From: CAVXZE01 sp963766175
GTDB lineage: Bacteria; Myxococcota_A; UBA9160; UBA6930
Reading direction: 5' to 3'
Assembly (NCBI GenBank): GCA_963766175.1
Contig: CAVXZE010000030.1
Coordinates: 40,016 to 104,015, forward strand
DNA: 64,000 nt
The position numbers and the translations under genes were made by a program. The notes under the pieces are model-generated. The model saw only the letters and a list, made by a program, of their open reading frames with translations, was not told the DNA's origin and made no database searches. Positions 25,581 to 33,176 of this stretch are shown piece by piece. How positions within the stretch are numbered: position 1 is the first letter of the stretch; each line of letters begins with the position of its first letter.

Positions 25581-27755
25581 TCATTCCACTGATTCCACTT
25601 CCCGCTCGGCTCTCCGCACCTCGACGATCATGCCCGTCTGATGCGCCATTCCAGAGAGGCGCTCCAGGTTCTCGGGTCCGTCGGCCGTCAGCAGGTTCGC
25701 GTTCACGCCTCTGGTCTTCCTGGCGATGCCCAGGCCCGTTGCCTTCTGGTGCCCCCAACCGTGCGGAAGCGCGACCACCCCGGGCATCAGCTCGTCTGTT
25801 CTGACGACAGGAACGCACACGCTGCCCGTGCACGAGGAAACCTGGGCCAGCTCGAGGTTCTCGAGACCCAGGCGATGGGCATCTTGCGGATGCATGTAGA
25901 GATAGTTGGTGCGTCGCCTGCCCTTCACGAAGAACTCGCTGTTGTGCATCCACGAATTGAGACTCAGGTGCTCGCGTTTGGTGATGAGTTTGAACGCGTC
26001 CTTCCTCTGGAGCTCCAGCTCGAAATCGGCTTCGAGCTTCCTGGCTGCATCGAGCAGGCAACCGGGTGCGAGATCGATCCTGCGATGGCCCGTCAGAACT
26101 CTCTTGCCCAGGAAGCTCCCCGGTTGGTTTGCCGCGAGAAGTCTGCCGTGCGGATGGCGGCGCAGGGAACGCACACCTCCCAGGCCAAGCGCCAGCGCCA
26201 CCAGATCGAAGAGACGCTCGGGGCCGATGCCGAAGACAGACCGAGAACGACTGCTCTGGAGCAGCCACTGGACCGGCCTCAGACCAAAGGTGGATACCCC
26301 CGCAGCACGGGCCAGATCCAGAAGGATCTGACACTCGTCGCGCTGTTCGCCGTCGGGCTCTACGACCCTGTCCGTGTACTGGATGTAGGGAACTGGCTGG
26401 AGGCGAAGGACGCTCGGAAACAGGAACGGAAGATCGGTACGCTGCAGAAACGAGAGACCGGGCAACACATAGTGAGCGAGATTGCCCGTCTCGTTGCGGA
26501 AGATGTCGATCGCAACCAGGAGCTCGAGCTCTCCGAAGGCCTTCTCGAGGCGTGCCGTATTTGGACAGGACAGCAGCGGGTTCCCACCCACGACGACCAG
26601 CGCCCGAACCTGTCTCTCTCCCGGAGTCAAGATCTCATCGGCGAGGGTGCCGGACGGGAAGCTGTCGACGACCGAACGAAAATCGCCCACTCGTGACCGA
26701 TTTCCCCGGATGGCAAGCCCGGCCTTCCTTGCGAGACGAGGAAAGAGTGGAATGCCCTCGCCGACGAGGGTCCCACCTCGCCGATCGAGGTTGCCGGAGA
26801 CCGCGTTGATCGTCTCCTGTACCCAGAAGGCCAGCGATCCATTCGTTCCCTGGCTCACTCCCGTTGCGCTATACAGGGCTGCGCCCGAAGCGCGGCGATA
26901 GACTGCAACCATCTCTCGCAGCTTCTCCGGCGCGATCCGCGTGACTTCAGCCGTTCGTTCGGCCGTGAAGGGTCGTGCCATCCTCACGAGCTCTTCGTAG
27001 CCAGTCATGAAGCGTCCGAGGCGTTCCCGGTCCACCCCGTCGGTAGCGACGAGCTCGTTCAGAAAGGAGAGCAGGAAGAAGACGTCGGTATCGGGACGGA
27101 CAGGGACATGTTCGCCTACGGCGCGCGCCGTCTCCGTCAGCCGCGGGTTGATGTAGAAGACCCGACCTCCCCGCTTCTCGATCGCCTTGAGCCGCTCGAG
27201 CGGCCGAGGGAGATTGATGAACGGCATCCCAGAGACGACGGGATTCGCCCCGATCAGAACCAGGCACTCGGTATGGTCCACGTCTGGATAGGGCTGCAGG
27301 AGGGGAGACCCATACATATGCTCCGCGACGACGAACTTGTTGCTGCAATCCAGGGATGCCACCTGGTAGCTGGCACGACTTCCGACGCCCTGCAGGAGAC
27401 CAGCGACGAAAAAGGGTTGCAGAAAGGAGAGGCCCGCTGCGCTTCCCATGTACGTCGCGATCGAGTCAGGGCCGACCTGGCTTCGCAGGGAGCGCAGCTT
27501 CTCCCCGATCTCTGCGAGCGCTTGCTCCCATGAGATCCGGTGGAACCCATCGGCAGCTCGCTTGAGTGGGTATTGCAGACGATCCTCGGAGTGATGAATT
27601 TCTCCGAAGCGAACGCCCTTGGCACAGGCGTAGCCGCGGCTCACGACATGTTTCTTGTCCGGCCGAATCTCGACCACACGATTGCCCTCGACCGTGACCG
27701 TGAGTCCGCAGAGGGCTTCGCAAAGCCGGCAGAAAGTCGAATGGATCTCAGCCAT
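25581..27755 (-). CDS. Molybdopterin-dependent oxidoreductase with N-terminal 4Fe-4S motif
   Basis: A 724-residue single-subunit member of the DMSO-reductase superfamily. Four cysteines at C9, C12, C16 and C44 form a C-x2-C-x3-C-x27-C iron-sulfur site. C137 in SLDCSNKF lies where the molybdenum ligand (Cys/Sec/Ser) occurs. Molybdopterin-binding segments include LVLIGANPVVSGMPFINLPR and ALVVVGGNPLLSCPNT. The C-terminal dinucleotide-binding domain has MPGVVALPHGWGHQ. It resembles the formate dehydrogenase/nitrate reductase-like assemblage of unknown substrate. There is no Tat signal, so it is likely cytoplasmic. No beta or gamma partner is adjacent; the EB_dh protein at 20808 is 5 kb away on the other strand. 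Confidence 0.88.
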   Translation of the reverse strand: MAEIHSTFCRLCEALCGLTVTVEGNRVVEIRPDKKHVVSRGYACAKGVRFGEIHHSEDRLQYPLKRAADGFHRISWEQALAEIGEKLRSLRSQVGPDSIATYMGSAAGLSFLQPFFVAGLLQGVGSRASYQVASLDCSNKFVVAEHMYGSPLLQPYPDVDHTECLVLIGANPVVSGMPFINLPRPLERLKAIEKRGGRVFYINPRLTETARAVGEHVPVRPDTDVFFLLSFLNELVATDGVDRERLGRFMTGYEELVRMARPFTAERTAEVTRIAPEKLREMVAVYRRASGAALYSATGVSQGTNGSLAFWVQETINAVSGNLDRRGGTLVGEGIPLFPRLARKAGLAIRGNRSRVGDFRSVVDSFPSGTLADEILTPGERQVRALVVVGGNPLLSCPNTARLEKAFGELELLVAIDIFRNETGNLAHYVLPGLSFLQRTDLPFLFPSVLRLQPVPYIQYTDRVVEPDGEQRDECQILLDLARAAGVSTFGLRPVQWLLQSSRSRSVFGIGPERLFDLVALALGLGGVRSLRRHPHGRLLAANQPGSFLGKRVLTGHRRIDLAPGCLLDAARKLEADFELELQRKDAFKLITKREHLSLNSWMHNSEFFVKGRRRTNYLYMHPQDAHRLGLENLELAQVSSCTGSVCVPVVRTDELMPGVVALPHGWGHQKATGLGIARKTRGVNANLLTADGPENLERLSGMAHQTGMIVEVRRAEREVESVE

Positions 27756-27785
27756 CGTTCAGCTACACAGCGCGCTATCGATGGT

Positions 27786-28590
27786 AGCGCCCGGGTTCAG
27801 GTGATCGAGTCAGGTTTCCAGGTGATACGGTTTTCTTCTACTCTTCGAATCGGGGTGAGCCGACCGTTGCACGGCCCTGGGGGATCAGCCGCAGCGAGCA
27901 CCCGACCGGCGGCATCATCTCGGACGTCGTCGATCAGCTGCGCTACGCCCGCTTCCACCTGGGCGATGGCACGACTTCCGAGGGCGAGCGGTTGCTCTCT
28001 GCCGAGACGATGGCCGACATGCAGTCCGTCCACGCACCCGCCATTGGCGTGCGCGATGCCGTCGGCCTCCCGTGGCTACTCGGCAGTGTCGGCGGGCTGC
28101 GAACGGTCGGCCACAGCGGCGGCGTGAACGGTCAGATGTCCGCATTCACGCTGGCTCCCGAGCGCGGCTTCGCCATCTCGATCTTCACCAATGCGAGCAG
28201 CGGTGGGCTCCTCTGCGGAGACATCGAGCGGTGGAGCTTCGACCATCTCCTCGGCGTCAAGGACGACTTGCCGAGCGCACTCCGACTTTCCTCGGAGCAG
28301 CTCGACGAGCCCCAGGACGCCGGCTCTCGGGGCAGGTTCCTGCGCGACGCCGAGGGCCGGATCCGGCACCTGCACTACGGCGGGAGGCTCACGCCTCGGT
28401 TCGAGGGGGGTGAATCCCTGGAGCCCTGCTGGCCAGCGCTTCCGAGCCGAGCGGAAAAGAGTGACAAGCGGGAAGACGAGCCTTCATCCGCTGTAAAGGC
28501 CGACAGATTACCGTTAGGACGAAGTTCCCTTCTGCCTTTGGAATTCTTCCCCGAGGGGACCCCGGGAGGTTTTGCCTTCACCGCAGTCTG
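27786..28590 (+). pseudogene. Relic of a serine hydrolase (beta-lactamase fold)
   Basis: One open frame from 27786 reads FPGDTVFFYSSNRG, resembling the PGT-x-FxYSN motif region. It then jumps directly to GEPTVARPWGISRSEHPTGG and on to LLSAETMADMQ and TVGHSGGVNGQM, which match the middle and C-terminal parts of PF00144 enzymes. The N-terminal SxxK domain is missing, about 60 residues between the YSN motif and GEPTVARPW are deleted, and no start codon occurs before 27992. The frame runs on past the relic to 28687, overlapping the next gene's start. These features are seen in the sequence; loss of function is inferred. Confidence 0.65.
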
Positions 28591-28635
28591 CGGTCCGGTA
28601 TCCTGCACCGAGACGTGTCCCCCTGGAGGTCAGCG

Positions 28636-30102
28636 ATGCAGGCTGAAACCCGGAGACCTCCGAGCTTCATGCGATGGGAAGAGCTGACCTCCCTGGTGGG
28701 CTCCACCCGAACGCGCTCCCTCGTCGCCCGCCCCAGGACGATCGAGCAGTGCCGCGAGGCGCTGGACTACTGCCGGCAGCACGACATGACCATCTGCGCG
28801 CGGGGCGCCGGCCGCGGCTACGGGGACCTGGCGCTCAACGACGGCCACGCCCTCCTCGACATGAGCACCATGAACCGGATCCTCGAGTTCGACGAGAAGA
28901 ACATGCAGATCACCGTCGAGGCCGGCACGCGACTCATCGACATCTTTCAGGCGGTCCACCACCGCCTGCTCACTCTCCCCGCCAGCCCGACCGAATCGCA
29001 CTCCAGTGTCGCCGGCGCGATCTGTGCCAACGTGAACGGCAAGGAAGCCTGGCATAACGGGAGCTTCGCCCACCAGATCGTCCGCATCACCCTCCTGCTC
29101 GCCAACGGCGAAACGGTCGAGATCGACCGGTCGCACGAGGTCTTCAAGGCCGTCGTGGGAGGCATCGGCCTGCTCGGCGTCATCCTGGACGCGACGCTCC
29201 AGCTCCGGCCCATCCCATCCCCCTTCGTCGAGATCGACCGCATCCCAGTGCCCGACGTCGATGCGCTGCTCGAGACGATGGCCGAGGTCGAGAAATCCCG
29301 CGACGCGGCCGTCGTGTGGATGGACGCCTATGCCCGTGGCCGCCGAACCGGACGCTCCGTGATCCACACCGCAAAGTGGATCGAGCACCCCGACACGGAA
29401 TCGGAACGCCGGGAGATCCTCGAGGCGGGCTACCAGCGCCTCGACAAGCATCGCCGATTCGGCCTCGCACTTCACGAGAAATTCGGTCCCGTACTGTCGC
29501 TCATGCTGCAGGCCCAGCGGCCCATGATGTATTCGTTCAATCAGCTCTACTACGCCATGTCCCGGTTGATGTCGTGGGCGGGACGTTCCTCGAACACGGA
29601 GCTCTTCCTCCGGTTCAACTTCGAGGCCAGCTTCACCGTGCCGCCGGCCCACCTCGTCTGCGGCCCGCACGGCTACACCGTCCAGCTCACCTTCCCGCGC
29701 TCCAGCGCACGCGAGGCGATCGTCGAGCTACTGGGGATCTGCCAGTCATCGCCCTGCCCGCCGGTCACGACCATCCTGCGCGCGCACAAGGCGGACGAAT
29801 GCCTGATCTCGTTCTCCGACGACGGCTACAGCCTCAACTTCGAGTTCCACCCGAAGAAGCGCCACGAGGCCGCCAGCCGCGAGGCCGTCGACCGTCTGAT
29901 CGATGCGACGGTCCGGCGGGGCGGCAAGGTGCACCTCGCCAAGGACCAGGTCCTGACGCCCGAGCAGTTCTACCGCGTCTATCCTCGCTACCAGGACCTG
30001 CTGACGGTCAAGCGGCGGCTCGATCCGGAAGGCCTGTTCACTTCCGACCTGGCGCGCCGCGTCGGCATCGATCCGGTCCTGAACCCTCAGCCGCCGGTGT
30101 AG
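28636..30102 (+). CDS. FAD-binding oxidoreductase (FAD_binding_4/D-lactone oxidase-like)
   Basis: 488 residues from ATG 28636, preceded by GGAGG at optimal distance. The PP-loop of the VAO-type FAD domain is visible as CARGAGRGYGDLALNDGHAL (residues ~50-70), then EAGTRLIDIFQAV, TLPASPTESHSSVAGAICAN and a second FAD-contact region GLLGVILDATLQLRP. The C-terminal part ends with a D-arabinono-1,4-lactone-oxidase-like motif (YPRYQDLLTVKRRLDPEGLF). Such proteins oxidise sugars, lactones or decaprenyl-phosphoryl ribose-like substrates. No covalent-FAD histidine motif is obvious. The stop codon TAG is formed by the edge of a repeat element that begins at 30100. Confidence 0.85.
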   Translation: MQAETRRPPSFMRWEELTSLVGSTRTRSLVARPRTIEQCREALDYCRQHDMTICARGAGRGYGDLALNDGHALLDMSTMNRILEFDEKNMQITVEAGTRLIDIFQAVHHRLLTLPASPTESHSSVAGAICANVNGKEAWHNGSFAHQIVRITLLLANGETVEIDRSHEVFKAVVGGIGLLGVILDATLQLRPIPSPFVEIDRIPVPDVDALLETMAEVEKSRDAAVVWMDAYARGRRTGRSVIHTAKWIEHPDTESERREILEAGYQRLDKHRRFGLALHEKFGPVLSLMLQAQRPMMYSFNQLYYAMSRLMSWAGRSSNTELFLRFNFEASFTVPPAHLVCGPHGYTVQLTFPRSSAREAIVELLGICQSSPCPPVTTILRAHKADECLISFSDDGYSLNFEFHPKKRHEAASREAVDRLIDATVRRGGKVHLAKDQVLTPEQFYRVYPRYQDLLTVKRRLDPEGLFTSDLARRVGIDPVLNPQPPV

Positions 30103-30146
30103 CCTGCATTTCTCACCAGCTCGCTACTACAGCCGCCGAGAGTGCA
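30100..30146 (-). repeat. Half copy of the 185-bp palindromic element
   Basis: By eye, 34 of 38 bases match the complement of the right arm of the element at 35715-35899 (the shared core is GCATTTCTCACCAG followed by TCGCTACT). Only one arm is present. Its terminal TAG is the stop codon of the FAD oxidoreductase gene. The full element's end similarly forms the stop of the gene at 35896. Confidence 0.7.
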
Positions 30147-30169
30147 GTGATCGTCGCCTGGCTCCGGAT

Positions 30170-30577
30170 TCAGTCCCGGCGCCGACCCGCCAGGCCGAGC
30201 CCGAACAGGCCAGCGAGCAGCAGTGCGGCGGTCCCTGGCTCGGGGATCGACTGCGTCGCGATCTGGATGCTTTCGAGCTCGAAGGCCGACGGGACGAAAA
30301 TCTTCACGACCTCCCAGTCGGGATTCGGGAACATCTCCCAGGCCTCGGTCACGAGCTCCGGGGCCGCATCACGGCTGACCCGGCTGCCAAATACCGGGAA
30401 AGACGGGCCAGGGCTCTCGTAGGGCGAGTCTGCGCCGATGATCAAGAGCACACGCGGAAGCTCCCCGCCGCGCTCGCGTTCGAACCCACCATGGTGATGT
30501 CGACGGTCTTCTTGGGCAGCGGGTCGTAGAAGTTCGGAATCACGAAAGCGTAGAACGTACCTTCGATGGGCAGACAT
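30170..30577 (-). CDS. PEP-CTERM protein, C-terminal part in shifted frame
   Basis: This frame encodes the second half of a secreted protein. From about codon 30 it reads ERGGELPRVLLIIGADSPYE, continues through DWEVVKIFVPSAFELESIQI, and ends with a PEP-CTERM sorting signal: IPEPGTAALLLAG, a short hydrophobic helix, and an RRR cluster. This signal is recognised by an exosortase in Gram-negative bacteria with exopolysaccharide systems. The first ~30 codons are Arg/His-rich and probably not translated. The true N-terminus with signal peptide is in the other frame at 30795; a one-base loss near 30470-30490 separates them. Confidence 0.7.
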   Translation of the reverse strand: MSAHRRYVLRFRDSELLRPAAQEDRRHHHGGFERERGGELPRVLLIIGADSPYESPGPSFPVFGSRVSRDAAPELVTEAWEMFPNPDWEVVKIFVPSAFELESIQIATQSIPEPGTAALLLAGLFGLGLAGRRRD

Positions 30578-30795
30578 CCGGGGAAGCTGATTTCATGCTG
30601 GAAGAGCCCGACCTCGGTGTTCACGATCTCATACTGCGAGCTCTGGTCCCATTCGAACAGGAGCTGCTGGCTGTCCACGTCGAAGTTGGTGACGGTGCCG
30701 TTCATCGGGAGCGAAGAGATCGCCTGGGCGCCCGCGGCGATCAGCAACACGGCGAGCACAGACAGAATCGAGGTACAGCGGCCTCTAGTGAGCAT
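30442..30795 (-). CDS. PEP-CTERM protein, N-terminal part before a frameshift
   Basis: From ATG 30795, with GGAGG five bases upstream, the frame encodes a signal peptide (ILSVLAVLLIAAGAQA, cleavage near residue 26) and about 85 residues of a secreted protein (SSLPMNGTVTNFDVDSQQLL and so on). It stops at 30442 after VGSNASAAGSFRVCS. Sense continuation appears in the overlapping -1 frame. Restoring one base would give a protein of about 210 residues ending in a PEP-CTERM tail. Either the gene has recently decayed or the assembly has an error here. No exosortase is in the window. Confidence 0.75.
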   Translation of the reverse strand: MLTRGRCTSILSVLAVLLIAAGAQAISSLPMNGTVTNFDVDSQQLLFEWDQSSQYEIVNTEVGLFQHEISFPGCLPIEGTFYAFVIPNFYDPLPKKTVDITMVGSNASAAGSFRVCS

Positions 30796-30807
30796 CGTCA
30801 CCTCCAC

Positions 30808-31074
30808 GGAGCCCCGGGAGCACGAGCCTCCCCAAAGAGCTGTCCCTATACGCTTAAGTGGTCTGAAAGGGGCCTTTGTGTCAGGGAAAGGTGGAGGGAA
30901 GGGGCACTTCGCTACCCATGGGCATCTCTACACCCGGCCATGTCCCGCGGGGAGAAATCGAGCTGAGATAGCCGCTCGGCGGGCTCCTGATCGGGCTCGC
31001 GGCCGCGCTGGTACAGGGTATCGCCGCCGTCTACGCCTTCGATGCTGGCCATGCTCGCAGGAATGGCTCTGCAC
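30808..31074. other. Spacer between PEP-CTERM gene and enoyl-CoA hydratase stub
   Basis: There is no convincing gene here. The stretch holds the PEP-CTERM promoter region on the left (leftward transcription). On the right it has a leftward open stretch without family resemblance that may belong to the decayed enoyl-CoA hydratase or to another eroded gene. No tRNA, terminator hairpin or tandem repeat was noticed. Confidence 0.3.
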
Positions 31075-31179
31075 GGGCTCTGCGACACCCATCGCGTTGA
31101 GCGTGTGACGAGGCGGGTTCGACAACGCGCAGGTCCAGACGTGGCCGCTGCGCTCGATCTCCAGGTGGGTATAGGTCAT
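31075..31179 (-). pseudogene. 5' stub of an enoyl-CoA hydratase/isomerase gene
   Basis: A leftward frame from ATG 31179 begins MTYTHLEIERSGHVWTCALS and NPPRHTLNAMGVAE, the typical N-terminus of crotonase-family enzymes (first beta strands, then the L-N-A motif). Similarity ends about 35 residues in, after which the frame turns Arg-rich. The rest of the ~250-residue enzyme is absent. Two intact crotonase genes exist elsewhere in the window (40484, 46042). Confidence 0.5.
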
Positions 31180-31316
31180 CGGCACGGGCCGCCGCCCCCG
31201 AAATTGCTCATCTTTTCCGAGAAGCCCCCCCTTCGGGAAGCCGCGTGAATGCGGCCGAGCCCGGGCGCGTCCTATACTCGTGGCGCCAGGAGGCGCTCAA
31301 GCCGGAGGGCCGAACC

Positions 31317-33056
31317 ATGCGCACCGCCGTACTCGCACTGGCCGCACTTCTCCTCACCGCCGCGGCCGCGCCGGCCACACCGATCGGCGTCCTCGACGAG
31401 GCCGACCAGGCGGCGGTCGAGGCGCTGGCCCTCTACGACGAGGCGACCACGCTCCACGCCCTCCAGGCCGTGACCGAGGCGGACGTGCTTTCCGACGTGG
31501 TGTTTCAGCAGGAGCGCTCTCGCGAGCGCTTCCGCCAGCTCCTATCGCCCTACCCGCGCGAGGTGCAGGAGCAGCTCTTCGAGATCACTCGCTACCCCGA
31601 GCTGATCGCCGGGATCGTCGAGGGAGGACCGAAGAGCGACTACGAGCTGGAGGCGATCGCAGCGCCATACCCCGAGGAGACGCGCGCCGCTGCGCTCGCC
31701 GCGGGGAGCAGCCACTGGAAGGTGCTCGCACGGATCGATGCGTTGCTGCGCGATGAGTCGTCCTGGCTCGAGGCGCGGATCGCGCATCTTCCCGAGGCGA
31801 AGCGCGAGGCGTTCCGCGCGCTGGTCGCGACCCCTGAGCTGCTGGCGCTCCTGGCGGAGAACGCGACGCTGGCGGTCCTGCTGGGCGACGCCTACGAGCG
31901 GGAGCCCGAGGCCGTGATCGCGTGGCTCGCCGGCGTACGCTACGAGGCGCAGGAACGAAGCGCCGAGGAGGCGCGGGCGTTCGCCCAGGGTGTCGAAGAC
32001 AACCCCGAGCTCGCACGCGAGGTCGCGGCGGCGACGATCGCCTACCAGCAGGAGACCGGCTACTCCGCCTACCAGCCGACTGTCGTCCACCAGACCCACG
32101 TCTACGTGCGCCCCTACTCCTACTGGGTGGGATACCCGTGGTGGTACGACGTGAGCTACGCCTATTACTCGCCCTGGTACTACTGGTACCCGCGGAGCTA
32201 CTGGGCCTTCGGCAGCTTCTACTTCGGCCCGCGGCTGGTCGTCTCCTTCGGCGTGCCCCACGGCGGCTTCTGGGGCTGGTTCTTCCACCGGCCCATCCAC
32301 CACCACCACTATCCGCGCGTGACGCACCACGTGGTCCAGCACTACGACCGCAACCACGGTCCCCGCCACCATGGCTACAGCCACGACCGCGTGCGCTACA
32401 ACCACGCGGCCGTCCACGCCGTTTCCCGGTTCCGCCGCGACGCGGAGCGACCGAAGCACGAGCGGGGCGAGAGGCGCCCGGGGAAGCTCGCGGAGAGGAA
32501 GCCGCGCGCTACCGGTGGCGGATTCGCCCGCCGCGCCCCGCCGCAGCGCGTGGCGATGGCAGAGCGGCAGCTGGACCGACCGAAGCCCCAGCGCGCCGAG
32601 CGGCGGCAGCCCGCCGAGCGCGTGGCAAATGCAGAGCGGCGGCTGGACCGACCGAAGCCCCAGCGCGCCGAGCCGCGGCAGCCCGCCGAGCGCGCTGCAA
32701 ATGCAGAGCGGCGGCTGGACCGACCGAAGCCCCAACGCACCGAGCCGCGGCAGCCCGCCGAGCGCGTGCGCGCGACGCACATCGCACGAGCCAAGCCGGC
32801 GGTGCGAACCCCCTCACCGCAGCTCCGCGGCGAGACGGTGCGACGAACCGCACCGCAGCAGCAGCCGCGGCAACAGGCCCGGCCTGCTCCGCGTGCCCCG
32901 GAGCCGCACCCCATGCAGCCCAAGCGCCCGCAGCGGATTCAGAAGGAGAAGGAGCAGGCTCAGCCGAAGACACGCCGTCAGGTCGATAGGGAACCGCGCA
33001 AGACCGTGAATAGGATCAATACGAGGAGAGGGGGCTCGCGCCGATCGGCCCGCTGA
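31317..33056 (+). CDS. Secreted repeat protein rich in Tyr/Trp/His with basic tail
   Basis: 579 residues from ATG 31317. A signal peptide (MRTAVLALAALLLTAAAAPA) is followed by ~220 residues of helical, Ala/Glu/Leu-rich sequence of unknown family. Then comes an unusual segment (residues ~260-370) dominated by Tyr, Trp, His and Pro (YPWWYDVSYAYYSPWYYWYP, then histidine runs such as HHHHYP). The last ~200 residues are Arg/Pro/Gln-rich and include three 24-residue repeats (32559-32774). I do not recognise a family name; DUF3300-like or surface-matrix proteins share the Tyr/Trp/His bias. GGAGG lies 14 bases upstream and a TATACT box further up. Confidence 0.65.
   Translation: MRTAVLALAALLLTAAAAPATPIGVLDEADQAAVEALALYDEATTLHALQAVTEADVLSDVVFQQERSRERFRQLLSPYPREVQEQLFEITRYPELIAGIVEGGPKSDYELEAIAAPYPEETRAAALAAGSSHWKVLARIDALLRDESSWLEARIAHLPEAKREAFRALVATPELLALLAENATLAVLLGDAYEREPEAVIAWLAGVRYEAQERSAEEARAFAQGVEDNPELAREVAAATIAYQQETGYSAYQPTVVHQTHVYVRPYSYWVGYPWWYDVSYAYYSPWYYWYPRSYWAFGSFYFGPRLVVSFGVPHGGFWGWFFHRPIHHHHYPRVTHHVVQHYDRNHGPRHHGYSHDRVRYNHAAVHAVSRFRRDAERPKHERGERRPGKLAERKPRATGGGFARRAPPQRVAMAERQLDRPKPQRAERRQPAERVANAERRLDRPKPQRAEPRQPAERAANAERRLDRPKPQRTEPRQPAERVRATHIARAKPAVRTPSPQLRGETVRRTAPQQQPRQQARPAPRAPEPHPMQPKRPQRIQKEKEQAQPKTRRQVDREPRKTVNRINTRRGGSRRSAR
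32559..32774 (+). repeat. Three tandem 72-bp in-frame repeats
   Basis: Units start at 32559, 32631 and 32703. Each encodes 24 residues of the form AER-x-LDRPKPQR-x-E-x-RQPAER. Differences are single substitutions, so the array expanded recently. It lies in the basic tail of the Tyr/Trp/His-rich secreted protein. Confidence 0.9.
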
Positions 33057-33176
33057 ACGTGTCAACGCGTAGAGGGTCCAGCGAGGCCTCGGCAACCCCA
33101 GCATTCATCGGTCGGTCATCATCGCTCCGGCTCTCCCGCTGATCCCTCGGTTGGCCCTTTCCCAGCCGCCCCTGGT

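Noticed and set aside
32559..32774. CRISPR-like array
   Set aside because: The repeats are contiguous 72-bp units without spacers, in frame in a coding gene.
31542..32780. Leftward 412-codon open frame opposite the Tyr/Trp/His-rich protein
   Set aside because: It mirrors the repeat array and codon bias of the sense gene; no independent features.
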